DNA from: Diphasiastrum complanatum
Lineage: Eukaryota; Streptophyta; Lycopodiopsida; Lycopodiales; Lycopodiaceae
Direction: 5' to 3'
DNA: 64,000 nt
Assembly (NCBI GenBank): GCA_029204225.1
Contig: CM055096.1
Coordinates: 59,753,534-59,817,533, forward strand
This document shows, piece by piece, positions 34,865-46,748 of this stretch. Under the pieces are notes generated by a model, which ran no database searches, had not been told where the DNA came from, and saw only the letters and a list, made by a program, of their open reading frames with translations. How positions within the stretch are numbered: position 1 is the first letter of the stretch; each line of letters begins with the position of its first letter. The position numbers and the translations under genes were made by a program.

Positions 34865-36240
34865 CTTGGATCATGTCCAGACTTCATGGAGGGTTTTGTT
34901 GTCAGGGAGGCCTCTAGTTATACATTGGTTCTGCATGTAGGTCACTGTTGAAACAACATGTTGCCAAAATGATTTTGGAAATGAAGCATGAGTTATCTTG
35001 CATTTGACAGACTTGACTAAGGTCCTGTTATTACTTTCTGCTAGTCCATTTGACTGTGGAGAACAGGAAGCAACAAACTGTTGTTCGATGCCATTGGCTG
35101 AGCAGTAGTCCTTGAACTCATTTGAGATGTATTCACCACCATTGTCGCTCCTAAGAGCTTTGAACTTCTTGTCTGTCTACAACTCGGCATTTTATTTGTA
35201 TTTCTTGAAGAACTGGAACGCTTCAGATTTGTGCTTTAGAAAATATACAACAATTCTTTTGGAATAGTCATCTATGAAAGTAATAAAGGATTTAGCACCA
35301 AGTAGTGATGGTGTTTGCATAGGGCCACATATATTCGTATGTACAATGTCTAACAAATTTTTAGATATGTGTTCTTGATTTGACCTAAATGGCCTTTTTG
35401 TGTGGTTTCCTATGATATAGCTTGGTAGACAAGATGGTCGACAATTCAATAGTCCAAATCATGAACTGAAGAACGTTTATACATGTTACCTATCAATACA
35501 TGATTAAGGTGACCAATAATGCCAAATTAATTCTTTATTGACAGATGCTGAACTGCTTAAAGCAAAATCAGTCGTAGAGTTACAACAACTACGCCTATGA
35601 AGATATCTTTGCCTCTTTTCGAGTGCAAGAATCCTTCTGCTTTTATCAATAATATGACAGGAATCCACCTGAAACTCTACCTTATGTCCTAAGTCTGTAA
35701 TTTGACTGACCGACAACAGATTTGTCGTCAGGTTCAAGATATAGAATACATTTGGTATCAGTTTCGATAGTCCATTCTGAAAATTAGTCTAATAGTACCT
35801 TCTCCTTCAATTCCATGCTAGCTATTGTCTCCAATGTGAACGAATTTCTTGATGTTGTAGGACGAATTGATGTGCTGTCTATAGGAGATCGTGGGTGGCT
35901 ACAATCGTTGTTCAGTCCATTAGCGCAGCTGCATGGGGTGAGCGTGAAAAGGGTGCGACGTAAGTCAGTGCTGAAGTGAACGTTGGTGATGATGATGCGA
36001 AAAGTGCGTCACTCTTACGAATAGCCTTAGGATTAGATTTACAAGGTGCCTTTGCTTTTAGGGCACCTTTGGCATTCTGTAAGATAGTGTCCCCTTTTTG
36101 CCTGTCACCATAACGTGTGAAAAAAAACACAGTGTCGCAATTCTTTCGACTTTTCTTTGTCTGTGTGAATTTGCGTGTAAATATCAAACTGTGCGACAAC
36201 ATTAGTAAATATGTAGCATGAATGGAGGCAGATTAAAATG
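34865..36240 (-). pseudogene. Copia family C element C1: protease/integrase part, antisense
   Basis: Reading leftwards: a Lys/Ala-rich gag tail, a pre-integrase block (NVFYILNLTTNLLSVSQIT, about 35740), PSCLPSYIIGNHTKRPFRS, NLLDIVHTNICGPMQTPS, FITFIDDYSKRIVVYFLKHK (35200-35450), then decayed [12 protein letters not shown] and a truncated end at 34865 within the HEVWT segment. Integrase would insert element cDNA. The coding is broken by frameshifts; most of gag is missing between here and the LTR. RT and RNase H are absent because copia-1 abuts at 34864. Confidence 0.85.
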
Positions 36241-36283
36241 GGATTTAGGAGAGTAGAGAGAATAAATCCAACATTTTAGATTC

Positions 36284-37118
36284 AGACCGACTTTGACAGA
36301 TCGAAGTCTATCCTACTTGATCACAGCTTCGAAGTCACTGGATCTACATGACCGATTCCATAGCCATGCATGAATGAACTTGGTTTTAGATTTAGCTTTG
36401 CGGAAGTGTATTAGGTGCGAAAACTAGAGCAATGAATCGACGCTTGCTTTCAGTCATATGAATACAACTTAATCTACAAATAAGTTTATCTGCAAGCAAG
36501 AAGCAATCTGAACATGAATAAATGGACATTCAACATGACATACATGACCTAAATTATTAGAACAATGATTATTCAGTTGTGAAGAAAATACAGTCCGAAT
36601 GTAGACAAAATCGCGTTCTTCCTAAATTAATACTCTATGATAACATAGAGAAAGAACAAAACAATTGCGCTCTGGATGCTCGATTGATCGGGCGACTTGA
36701 TAGACGATGAGCTAATTCAATGTTTGTGGAGCTTAACCAAACAACTGATAAATTGTTGAATATATACACATGGCTAACTAATTAAAACAATAATTAATCT
36801 ATACGTTACAATTAGGATTAAGGCACTATGTGCTGTTGGTAGTCACCTTCAAACGATATTTGATTCTGTCTGGTCGTGATGAATGTACTGATGAGCCGCC
36901 TAATGAATAGTCAGAGTAGATCGAATAGTCGACGGATGGCCGAATTGTCGATGTCGGCTGAGTCATCAAGACATTGTCATTTATTCCTTTGTATTTTTGT
37001 AGGCTGTCAGAAACAAGTGTATTTCTGCAGAGTATGTGACTGTACAAGTATTTACAACAACTAGTGAATGAATCTAGATTAGCAGAGAGATAGGGATGGA
37101 AAGGATAGAAATCCAACA
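36284..37118 (-). repeat. Family C LTR, minus orientation (C1 5' LTR)
   Basis: On the minus strand it starts TGTTGGATTTCTATCC at 37118 and matches the plus-oriented LTRs at 37119-38087 and 45862-46327. No PBS was found at its lower end, so the LTR/internal junction is rearranged. Confidence 0.82.
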
Positions 37119-38087
37119 TCCCTTATCTCATTACTAATTTAGATCCATTCATTAGTTGTTGCAAATACTTGTACAGTCGCGTACTCTGCAGAAATATAAT
37201 TGTTTTCTGACAGTCTGTAGAAACAGTGTCCTGACGACCTAGCCGACACTAACTATTCAGCCACCCCTCGACAATTTGGCCTATCTCGACTATTTGTCAG
37301 ACACATTGATTACTCTATTCAGCGGTCATCCGACACTGACTATTCGGCTTTGCCAATTAGGCGTATCTCACTATCAACTCCAATAGTCGACTTGAACAAG
37401 TGGTGGCTCAACAATACCTTCTTCACGTCCGAACATAATCTCTAACAAAATCAGATATTATTCGAAAGTGGCTGTCAATATCACATAGTGTCTTAATCCT
37501 AATTGTAAAGTTCAAATTTAGTCAGCCATGTGTATAGATATCCAGCAACTTATCAGTTGCTCGGTTAAGCTCAATAGACATTGTAGCAGATCAATCGAAC
37601 ATTTAGAGTGCAATTGTTTTGTTTTTTCTCTCTGTTATCACAGAGTATTGTTTCAAGAAGAATGCGACTCTATCTGCATTCAAACTGTATCTATTCACGA
37701 TTGAATAAATAATGTTTTAGTAATCTAGGTCATGCACACTGTGATTGAATGCTCATTTTATTCATGTTTAGATTGATTCTTGCTAGTAGATAAACTTATT
37801 TGTAGATTAAATTGTCTTATATGACTGATAGTATGAGTCGATTGTGACACTCTAAACTTCGCACTTAATACGCTTTCGCAAAGCTCAATCTGAAACCAAT
37901 CTAATTCGTGCATGACTATGAAATCAATTGTATCAGTCCATTGACTTCAAAGCTGTGATCCAGTAGGACAAACTTCAAACTATCGAAGTCGGTCTGAATT
38001 CAATAGATGTAGTTGCATGGACCAAGGATTCTCTGCTCGTTTCTCTCTGTCGCAACACACACGCACCTGACAAGTGATATCCCAACA
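37119..38087 (+). repeat. Family C LTR, plus orientation (C2 5' LTR), first ~22 bases missing
   Basis: It starts inside the LTR (tcccttatctcattac) directly at the end of the inverted C1 LTR and runs to cccaaca before a PBS. It contains many (C)GACTATTCGGCC-like motifs. Confidence 0.82.
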
Positions 38088-38099
38088 TGGTATCAAATC
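38088..38099 (+). other. C2 primer binding site, degenerate
   Basis: TGGTATCAAATC follows the LTR CA end; the last four bases differ from the initiator Met-tRNA complement. Confidence 0.65.
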
Positions 38100-39812
38100 A
38101 CCATCTGATTCTTTTAAAGCAGATTTATCCTTAGGATCTTAAGCTAAATAAATCCATGGTGGAGATCGCGAGTTGGGAAACGATTGTGGGCCTTTGGATG
38201 AGAACCAACCATTAGGATATGGTTGAAGGGTGAGTGAAGTGGACCTATGAAGACTTGAAGGGCATTTGGCCATTCAACTTCATGAAAAAATTTCCCTTTG
38301 AAATTGGAGTTGGGTCCCGAAGTCCTTGAAGTTTGAAGTTATTTCAAAAAGAAGAAATAGTTCAAAAACAAGAAAAGTCCCTATTTTCTAGTCCTTTATC
38401 CATTTTGAACCAAACGAATGGCTACAAACTCCAAACGAAGGGCACCCAGATTGTACCTGCAAGTACGGTACCATAGAACAGAGTGATTATAATGAAGAAA
38501 ATGCTCAGTGGATGTCAATGCTCTTTTGCCCCTTTCAGGGAGCGGGTAGTCAGGAGTGTAAGGTGAGAAGCATTTCACATTTGAAAAGCGACTTGGTATT
38601 CAGTGTAATGGACCCACCAAATTCACCTATAAGTTGGCTGAATTCAATTCATTCCTCACTTGTGCAAGCGAAGCTCTTGCGAATTTTTCCCATGACCAAA
38701 GCCTTCCAAACTTCCTGACTTTCTTTCTGATACACTTTCACGCATCTTACATTTCCTTTTTGCTCATCATGTCTTCTACCAATACTTTCCAGTCTCCCCG
38801 CTATACTATCCATCGTGATGTCCCATTTGCAACGCACATCATGATCCTTCCTAGCACAAGCATGGTCACTCAGTGGATGACCCTTGCGGAGCCTCTGCTC
38901 ACTACAATGGGTATTCATGAGAGAGCCTATTCTGGTTGAATCAATATGGATTTCATCACGCTTGCCTTCAGTACGTGGAAGGAAGAAAAAATCCAAATCT
39001 TATATCACTTTCCAGGGAGCCACACACAAGGTGCGCGTCACTGAGGCCTGCCCTTGCAGCCATAGGTATAGCATCCAGTACTCAAGCTTAAGACCTCCAA
39101 GATAGAGGCCAACAAAGAGTTGGACAAAATACCTACATTGGGAGAGCAGCCAGCATGGAGAATCACTATTTTTGAGAAAACTCCGGAATCAATTAGGAGT
39201 TATGTCGCCAGCCCTCACCAATTGCGGGTCGATCCCTATTATGTGCCAATGCCATGAAGGAATAAATGGAAATATTTGGGATTGGCTATGGACAAGATCA
39301 CCATCCATACGCCCAATTGGCCAACCATCCATCAGCCCTACAGCTGGACAATTTCAGTGGACTTTCACCGGGCTTTGCAAGCGTACCAACAAGAGTATAT
39401 CCACTCTTTAGATCCAACGGTGCGACAATCGACAATGTTTGCTAAAGATCTAGCTCTATTGGCATCAGTGGCAACCAGATGGGACGATTGCCTCCCTCCT
39501 ATGACATTCGATCCAAATAAGCCGATGGCCTTAGAGCAAATCAAAGATTAACTATCGGTTGCTCGCTTATACTTTCGTGCAGCAATGATGGGAGGCTCCC
39601 GGGAATCACGCTTCACATCATGGACAACCTCAAAGTGGATTGCCAGAGCCCACCATTGTTTTTTGCCCAAAGTGGATTGCCAGAGCCCACCTCGACTTTA
39701 TGGAGAAGGTGCAGTACCATTTAATAAAGATTCGGCGAGAAGCCAATAAAAGTCTCCAATAACTGCATATTGCAGATGTTGTAGGACTGCCACCAATTTT
39801 GGTGGGGGGTAC
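38100..39812 (+). pseudogene. Internal region of element D, unrecognised coding
   Basis: Several short plus-strand frames look like broken parts of one protein: MSSTNTFQSPRYTIHRDVPF (38770), an AWRITIFEKTPESIRSYVAS segment (about 39150) and AMDKITIHTPNWPTIHQPY through VATRWDDCLPP (39270-39500). I do not recognise the family. No RT, integrase or protease motif is present. The region ends in a G-rich PPT (ggtggggggtac, 39801-39812) before an LTR start, so it is probably the remnant of a retroelement or a sequence it carries. Confidence 0.45.
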
Positions 39813-40190
39813 TGTTGGAGGGTTTGCGGATCCCAGGGAACCCTAACCCTAGTTAATAAGTGAGAGGGATTTGGCACCCTGCGTGTATAAGTCCAACCCG
39901 ATGATCACAGTGAGATTTGATTAATTAGAAAGTCAATAAAAGGACTTTAGGCCTTTTTGCGGGACTTTAAATGTCGCAGGGCCTAAATGTCAAGTTAGTG
40001 AATAAAGTTGGTTTTCCCTCCAATTTTGATGGTTCCCACACTTTTTTTAATTTGAAAAATTAGGGAGGTAGAAATGGACCAATAGGATTCAGAGGCCAGG
40101 GTCCTTCTCTCTACTATAAAAAGGGACCAACTCGAGTTCCTACACAAGTTCATTTCCTCATTTCAATAAAGCATATTGGTTCTCTTCAGA
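39813..40190 (+). repeat. Element D 3' LTR (right boundary uncertain)
   Basis: It starts TGTTGGAGGG after the PPT. It has a TATA box (CTATAAAAAGG, about 40118) and an AATAAAG signal (about 40165). The segment 39935-40107 is shared with the copia-1 5' LTR (29303-29474), including a GGCCTTTTTGCGGGAC...GTCGCAGGGCC stem-loop. Confidence 0.6.
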
Positions 40191-40499
40191 AATGGATTGA
40201 TGAATGTCCTTGCTCTTCTTCTTTCCTTCTCCATCTCTCATGCTTTCTTTGGTTTTTGCTTATTGTTGGATCTGAATGTTATTGGGATTGTATGTTATTA
40301 TACTTTTTATGAGAGAGAAAGAGAGAGAGAGAAGAGTAAGCTATCTTTGTTGTGGATGCGTAGTGTTAATGGATAGGGTTAATGGATGTAGAGTTAGATT
40401 TGAATCTTCCATTCATGCTGAAATCTGAACTAAACTATAGCTCTCATGGGAACGAACCTACACATGACAACTAACTTCGTCTCTTTGATGCTAGATTGA

Positions 40500-41253
40500 C
40501 TAGATCTTGGATTCAGGTTAGGCAAGGAAAGAAACCCACTACATGCCATTACACTTAGACATGCATGGGATGTGCTAAAGGAGCAGTTTGAGATGTCAAA
40601 TCCATCAAGGATTATGTTTTTGAAGTCAAAGCTGAATAGTGCCCGAATGGAACAAGGAGAGCACATTCAGACTTATATGACCAGAATCAAGACAATGAGG
40701 GATGAACTGCATTCTATTGGTGAGCGCATACATGTTGTTGAGCTGGTGCACAATGCATTGTGTGGCATTGCAGAACCTTATCAGATGGTTGTGAGTGGAA
40801 TAGCATCAAGAGAAAGATTGCCAACCTTTGACGAGCTCACAGGAATCTTGATGCAGGAGGAGCAACGACGAGAAATGGTGAAAGCAGTCTAAGCAGCGAT
40901 TCGCCAAGACTCATGAGGATGAGAGATCATCCAGCATGACCAAGAAGAAGGGCAAATGCTTCCATTGCGGCAAAAAGGGCCATTGGAAGAGCGAATGTTG
41001 GAAATTCTTGGTAGAATCAGGCAAGGGGAGTCATGTTATCTTTGATGAATCTAAGATGTATGAAGACGAGGATGCTGAGAGGATGGACACATCTAGTGGG
41101 AAAGATGGTACAGTGAGGATTCCTCCTAATGATGATCCATTTATTGACTTTCCTAGTGATGAACATTATGATACACCTCATGATACTACTACTCAATCTC
41201 AAGAGATAAGTTGGAGAGGTAGATATAAACCTTCTAGTGCAAAAAAGATTTAA
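40500..41253 (+). pseudogene. Element E copia gag with intact zinc knuckle
   Basis: Plus-strand frames encode LKEQFEMSNPSRIMFLKSKL and HIQTYMTRIKTMRDEL (UBN2-type gag), RLPTFDELTGILMQEEQRRE, then after a frameshift CFHCGKKGHWKSECWK (about 40950), an intact CCHC knuckle that binds RNA. An acidic stretch follows and leads straight toward the RT part: protease and integrase are absent. Confidence 0.82.
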
Positions 41254-41439
41254 GTTGCAAGTGACAAATGCAAGGAGAAAGATGTACCGTGGGATACATT
41301 TTCACCAAGAAGCTGATCACCTGACAAGAAGCTCCCTAAGTGGTTTGGGAGATTGATGGAGAGCCGCGACATGGATGAATTTCCAAATTCATCTAGCTAG
41401 GGAGAGCTACGAAAATCAACAAGAGAGAAGACACAATCT

Positions 41440-42960
41440 GATAGGTATGAAGCAAATTATGCTCTCTTATCTAGCATTATTCAAAGCAAAGAACCTTCAA
41501 CTTATGTTGAAGCCAAGGATGATGACATTTGGGTCAAGGCCATGGAAGAAGAGATGGAGTCAATTGCTAGGCATAACACATGGGACTTAGTGGAACCGCC
41601 AGTTGGCAAGAAACCCATTGGTTGTAAATGGGTATACATGACTAATAAGTACCATGCAGATGGAAGTATAGTAAAGCACAAAGCAAGATTGGTGATCAAA
41701 GGGTATGCACAAAGTAAAGGGATCGACTATGAGAAGACCTTTGTGCCAGTATGTAGTGGAATACTCTACGTCTACTTGTTGCTTTAGCTTCATATTTTGG
41801 TTGGCCTTTGCATCAGATGGATGTAAAATATGCTTTTCTAAATGGTGAGTTAAAAGAAGAGGGGTTCATGGATCAACCTGAAGGCTTTGTAGTGAAAGGA
41901 CAAGAGAATAAAGTATGTCATTTGAAGAAAGCACTTTACGGACTTAAATAGGCACCACATGCGTGGTACAATAGGATTGATGCCTACTTTCATTCTAAGG
42001 GGATGGTGAGAACACATTCTGATCCAAATCTTTATGTCTTATGCTTTGATGGTATGGTTGCTTTGGTTTCTCCTTATGTTGATGACTTGATTGTCGCGAG
42101 AAATAATCAAGAGATGATAGACATGATCAAGAAAGACCTCATGGAACAATTTGAGATGACCTATCTCAACCTGATGCATTATTGCCTTGGAGTGGAGGTG
42201 TGGCAAAAAGGATACGAAGTGGATCTAACGTAGGGTATGTAAAGAGAGTTGCTGCACAAGTTCAGTTTGCAGGATTGTAAGACAGTGAACACTCCTATTG
42301 GACCAGGTAAAAAGCTTTCTAAGCTTGACGAATCACAGCCATTTGATGCCACGATGTATAGGAAGTCAGTAGGGAGCTTGATTTATCTTACCACGACTAG
42401 ACCATATATATGCTCTGTTGTTGGTATTGTAAGTCAGTTTATGGCAGCACCCACAAAAACGCATTGGAAGACAGCCGAGCGCATTTTGCGTTATGTCAAA
42501 GGCACTTATGATTATGGCTTGGTGTACAGGAAGCATGAAGGTTTACTTGAGTTATGCGGCTATGTGGATGCAGATTGGGGAGTGACTATGATGATTGTAA
42601 ATTCGCCACAGGGTATGTATTCCAGCTTTGTGGCAGTTGCTTTTTTTGGTCTAGTAAGAAACAAAGTACAGTTGCTCTATCCACAACAGAAGTAGAGTAT
42701 AAGACAATGTGTAGTGCAGCACATGAAGCTATATGGTTGAGGCAAATCTTGGATGAAGTTGGCATGAAACAGGAAAATCCCACGACTATACATAGCGATA
42801 GTCAGAGTGGCATTCAGCTAGCAAAGAATCTAGTGTTCCATGTGAGAACCAAATGCATTGAGATTCAGTATCACTTTATACGTGAGAGACTGCTAAGTCG
42901 TGAAATTCATGTTGTTCATTGTAGTAGGATGAACAACTAGCTGACATTTTCACTAAGCCA
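41440..42960 (+). pseudogene. Element E copia reverse transcriptase and RNase H
   Basis: Frames show AMEEEMESIARHNTWDLVEP, KPIGCKWVYM and KHKARLVIKGYAQSKGIDYE (41540-41740), then after a shift a broken QMDVKYAFLNGEL region, SPYVDDLIVARNN (42075, YVDD intact), LIYLTTTRP (42380), YVDADWG (42560) and, after a frameshift at about 42590, KKQSTVALSTTEVEYKTM and TIHSDSQSGIQLAKN. Catalytic residues of RT and RNase H survive, but at least four stops or frameshifts break the frame. Confidence 0.87.
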
Positions 42961-43060
42961 CTCATTAGAGAAAAGTTTGATTAGTTTAGATCAAAGCTTT
43001 TTGTACCTAAAGTTTGTTAACTTTGATGCTATGTATATGAATGTATAAAAAGTAGACTCT

Positions 43061-43330
43061 ATTTTAAGGGAGAGGATTAGAATCAAAGTATAACTACTGT
43101 GTTACTATAATGTGGGTCCTATCAATGGATAAGAATCAGTTGGCCTTGCCACGAAGCGAGTTGACGGGACACGCGTTCCATCAACAACAACCTTGGCCAT
43201 GCATGAGTTGTCATAGTGAAGAACTATATGTACAATATATTTTGGTTTTGAGAAAAGTTTGCTACATGATCTTGGTGTGGAGAGTGCTTTCTGTCTGTGT
43301 TACTATGTAGCATGATTTGTGTTCCTGTTT
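43061..43330 (+). repeat. Probable start of element E 3' LTR
   Basis: A purine-rich ttttaagggagagga PPT at about 43058-43074 follows the RNase H end. The sequence after it has no coding features up to C2 integrase at about 43345. No second copy of this LTR was identified upstream, so the assignment rests on position. Confidence 0.45.
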
Positions 43331-43344
43331 GAAGCAAATTCTAA

Positions 43345-45855
43345 GTGCTCTTCAATTTTTTATTTAGACTATCGAATTGTAGACCCTCCAGTCTGCCAAA
43401 GCTATATCGTAGGAAAGCAAGAAAGAAGGCCATTTAAGTCATATCAAAAACATGTATCTAAAGATTTGCTAGACATTGTACATATTGATATATGTGGCCT
43501 GGTGCAGACACCATCACTGCTTGGTGTTAGATTCTTTATTACATTTATAGATGACTGTTCTAAAAGAACTGCTATATATTTTCTAAAGCACAAATCTGAA
43601 GCCTTCCAATTTTTCAAGAAATACAAAGAAAATGCAGAGTTACAGACAGACAAGAAAATCAAAGCTCTTAGGAGTGACAACGACGGTCAATACATCTAAA
43701 ATGAATTCAAGGATTACTGCCAGCCAACGACATCGAACAACAGTTTGTTGCTTCCTATTCTCCATAGTTGAACCGATGTATAACTGGCCTTGACAACAAA
43801 ATCTCTCATGAAGTTTGAATAGGATCCAAGCCTTTTTTGAAACATTTGAGAGTATTCGGATGTATTAAAAATACTCATGTCCCAAAGGACAACTTAAAGG
43901 AATTAGATGAGCATTCGTTTAAAACTATTTTTGTTGGCTATTGTATTTTTGATAGAATGTATAGATTGTACAATATAGAGACCTGTAAAGTTTTCACTAA
44001 CAGGGATGTGACTTTCATTGAAGATCAGTTTATTGATTTGAAGGGCAAAGACCAAATGCAGTCTACAATTTTTGCCCTGACAATTGATACATATTGAAAA
44101 ACTATTTGGATTTCTTCTAACAGTCACTCTGTATAGTCAGATCTAGAAGAAGATGAAGAAACTGCAACTCAGAAGCAATCGACGCAAAGTCAAATTTTGT
44201 AACCAACTGAAACTTCAACCAGGAGATCAACAAGAATCCAAACTTAGCCTATCCGATACCTAATGAATTCACTCACTACTCTATTCAGGAGCCAATCATA
44301 GTTGAGAAAGCTATGTCATATGCCAATTCAGATCTTTGGAAAGAAATAATGGACAAGGAGTACAACTCACTACTGAAGAACAACACATGGACTTTCACCA
44401 AGCTGCCATCAGACAGAAAGATAATCAACTGCAAATGGATCATTAAGATCAAATACAAAACAGATGGCAGTATCGACAAAAGAAAAGCTCGACTCGTGGC
44501 AAGGGAATTTTCACAAGTTCTCAATATCAACTACTTCAAAAATTTCAGCCCGGTTGTCAAGAATACTTCCATTTGACTGTTACTATCATATGTTGCTACA
44601 ACAGATCTTGAGATACACTAGATGGATGTGCAAACAACATTCCCCAATGGAGTTATCGAGAAAGACATTTACATGATCCAGCGAGAAGGCTACATTCTCA
44701 ATGGTCGAGAAGATCAGGCTTGCAAGCTCCATAAAGATTTGTACGGTCTGAAACAATAATCTAGAGCATATTTCCATCGAATCAACACATTCTTGATCAA
44801 TTATGAATTCGAACCAAGCTTTGCAGACTATAATGTATATTTTAAAGCTATTGATCAATTCTTTATCATCATCACACTTTATGTGGATGATACATTGTTG
44901 TTCAGCAACAATATCGAACTGACAAAGGACACTAAGAAGATACTATCCCAACAATTTGAGATGATAGACCTTGGAGAAGCGCATTACTATCTTGGGATTC
45001 AAATCCACAGAGACAAAAACAGAAGACTTTTCTACATTACCCAGTAGAGGTACTTCTATAATTTGTTGATGAAATTCAATTTCATGAATTGCAAGTTTGT
45101 ATATAATCCCATGGACCCAGAAATATAAAAATATCTAAGGAGCAATGCCCTCAGACCAATGAGGAGAAGGCCGAAATGAAGAGATATCCATATCAATCAA
45201 TTATTGGATCCTTGAAATATGCAATGATCTCTACCAGGCCCGATCTTGCATATGTCATCAGCTCCTTGAGCCAATATATGGCCAATCCTGGTATGATCCA
45301 TTAGAAGGATCTTCTTAGAGTAATCAGATATGCACGAGCTACCATTGATCTTTCATCCAATATCCATACACTTCATGAATATATAGATGCAAATTGAGTA
45401 GGTGATATTGACACCAGAACATCGACTTCTAGATTTGTCTTCCTGTTTAATAATGGTCCAATATCATGGAACAGGCGAAAAGAAACCTCCATTGCAATGT
45501 CATCAATAGAATCAGAATACATTGCAGCCTCTCAAGCTACTAGAGAGACAATTTGGTTAAGAAATTATTGTTTGATATTGGTCTCAGGCAATCCGCTCCA
45601 ACAATTATTCAGTGCGACAATTAGAGTGCTATTGCGTTATCGATCAATCCTAGATTTCACTCTAGGAGCAAGCACATCAAGATTAAATACCAATACTCTA
45701 GGACCAAAATACTCAACAAGGAGATAGTCTGAAATTTTATAGAAACTAGTACATGGCAGTTGATATATTCACAAAAGGGTTAAATAAGAAAGCACACAAG
45801 AATTTTTGTGCTATCTTGAATCTCCAAATCAAGACATTCAAGGATCCAGATTAAG
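43345..45855 (+). pseudogene. Copia family C element C2: integrase, RT and RNase H
   Basis: Integrase: DLLDIVHIDICGLVQTPSLL, FITFIDDCSKRTAIYFLKHK and ALRSDNDGQYI (43460-43700). Then HLRVFGCIKNTHVP and KTIFVGYCIFDRMYRLYN. RT: SDLWKEIMDKEYNSLLKNN, INCKWIIKIKYKTDGSIDK (44330-44480), ITLYVDDTLLFSNN (44870, YVDD intact) and GEAHYYLGIQIHRD. RNase H: SIESEYIAASQATRETIW (45500) and a decayed remainder to a gggggag PPT. Many stops, including LYGLKQ followed by TAA. Starts at the same protein position where C1 integrase is preserved, and its gag is missing, which fits interruption by D and E. Confidence 0.88.
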
Positions 45856-45861
45856 GGGGAG

Positions 45862-46327
45862 TGTTGGATTTCTATCCTCTCCATCCCTTATCTCATTACT
45901 AATCTAGATCCATTCATTAGTTGTTGTAAATACTTGTACAATCGCATACTCTGCAAAAATACACTTGTTTTCTGATAGTATGTAGAAATACAAAGGAATC
46001 GGTGATAGTGTCCTGACGACCAAGCCAACACCAACTATTCGGCCACCCTTCGACAATTCGGCCTACCTCGACTATTCGTCGTACACATTGATTACTTATC
46101 CAACACCAAATATTCGTCTTTGCCAATTAGGCACATGTCACTATTAACTCCAATAGTCGACTTGAACAATCGGCGGCTCAAAAGTACCTTCATAATGATC
46201 GGACAAAATCTTTAATAGAATCAGATATTGTCTGAAGGTGACTACCAACAACACGTACTGCCTTAATCCTAATTGTAGTAAAGTGTAGATTAAGCATTCT
46301 TTTAATTAGTCAGCCATGTGTATACAT
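45862..46327 (+). repeat. C2 3' LTR, truncated
   Basis: It starts TGTTGGATTTC after attaagggggag and matches the other C LTRs until cagccatgtgtataca, where homology stops. The distal half of the LTR is missing. Confidence 0.85.
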
Positions 46328-46748
46328 TAGGGAAAATATGGGCTCAAAATGGGCCCTTTAAGAAATTTCACTTTAGAGAGAGGTTAGGTAGAGAAAGAAT
46401 GAGAACCGATAACCTTTGGTCGTCATTTTTTGAGTTTTTGGTCTTGCCCGACGTTCAATTGGTATGGTTAACTTCAGACAATAGTTAGTTAAGCACGAGA
46501 TGTAAGAACTTCTCTGCATGCACGTTCCAAAATTCGGGGGTAGATCTTCGAGACTGTAAATCTTGGTGTGCTCACTACAAAAACTGAAGTGAGAGTAGTA
46601 GCACTTTTGAAATCTTTGTATGCTTATAGTGAAATATGAGGCGGGATGATTTTTCAACGTGACATAGACATTACAAAAGTAAGGTTTGCTAGATCTATTC
46701 AGTATGACTTATTATAGTTTGAAGCATTTACGGATTGCAGCTTTCAAC
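46328..46748. other. 5' flank of the plus-strand gene
   Basis: No protein motif recognised. It ends in ATTGCAG at 46739, a possible splice acceptor just upstream of the first ATG. Confidence 0.4.

Noticed and set aside
35912-36202. Minus-strand 96-residue open frame as a new gene
   Set aside because: It lies in order between the C family LTR and the C1 pre-integrase block, so it is best read as decayed gag of C1.
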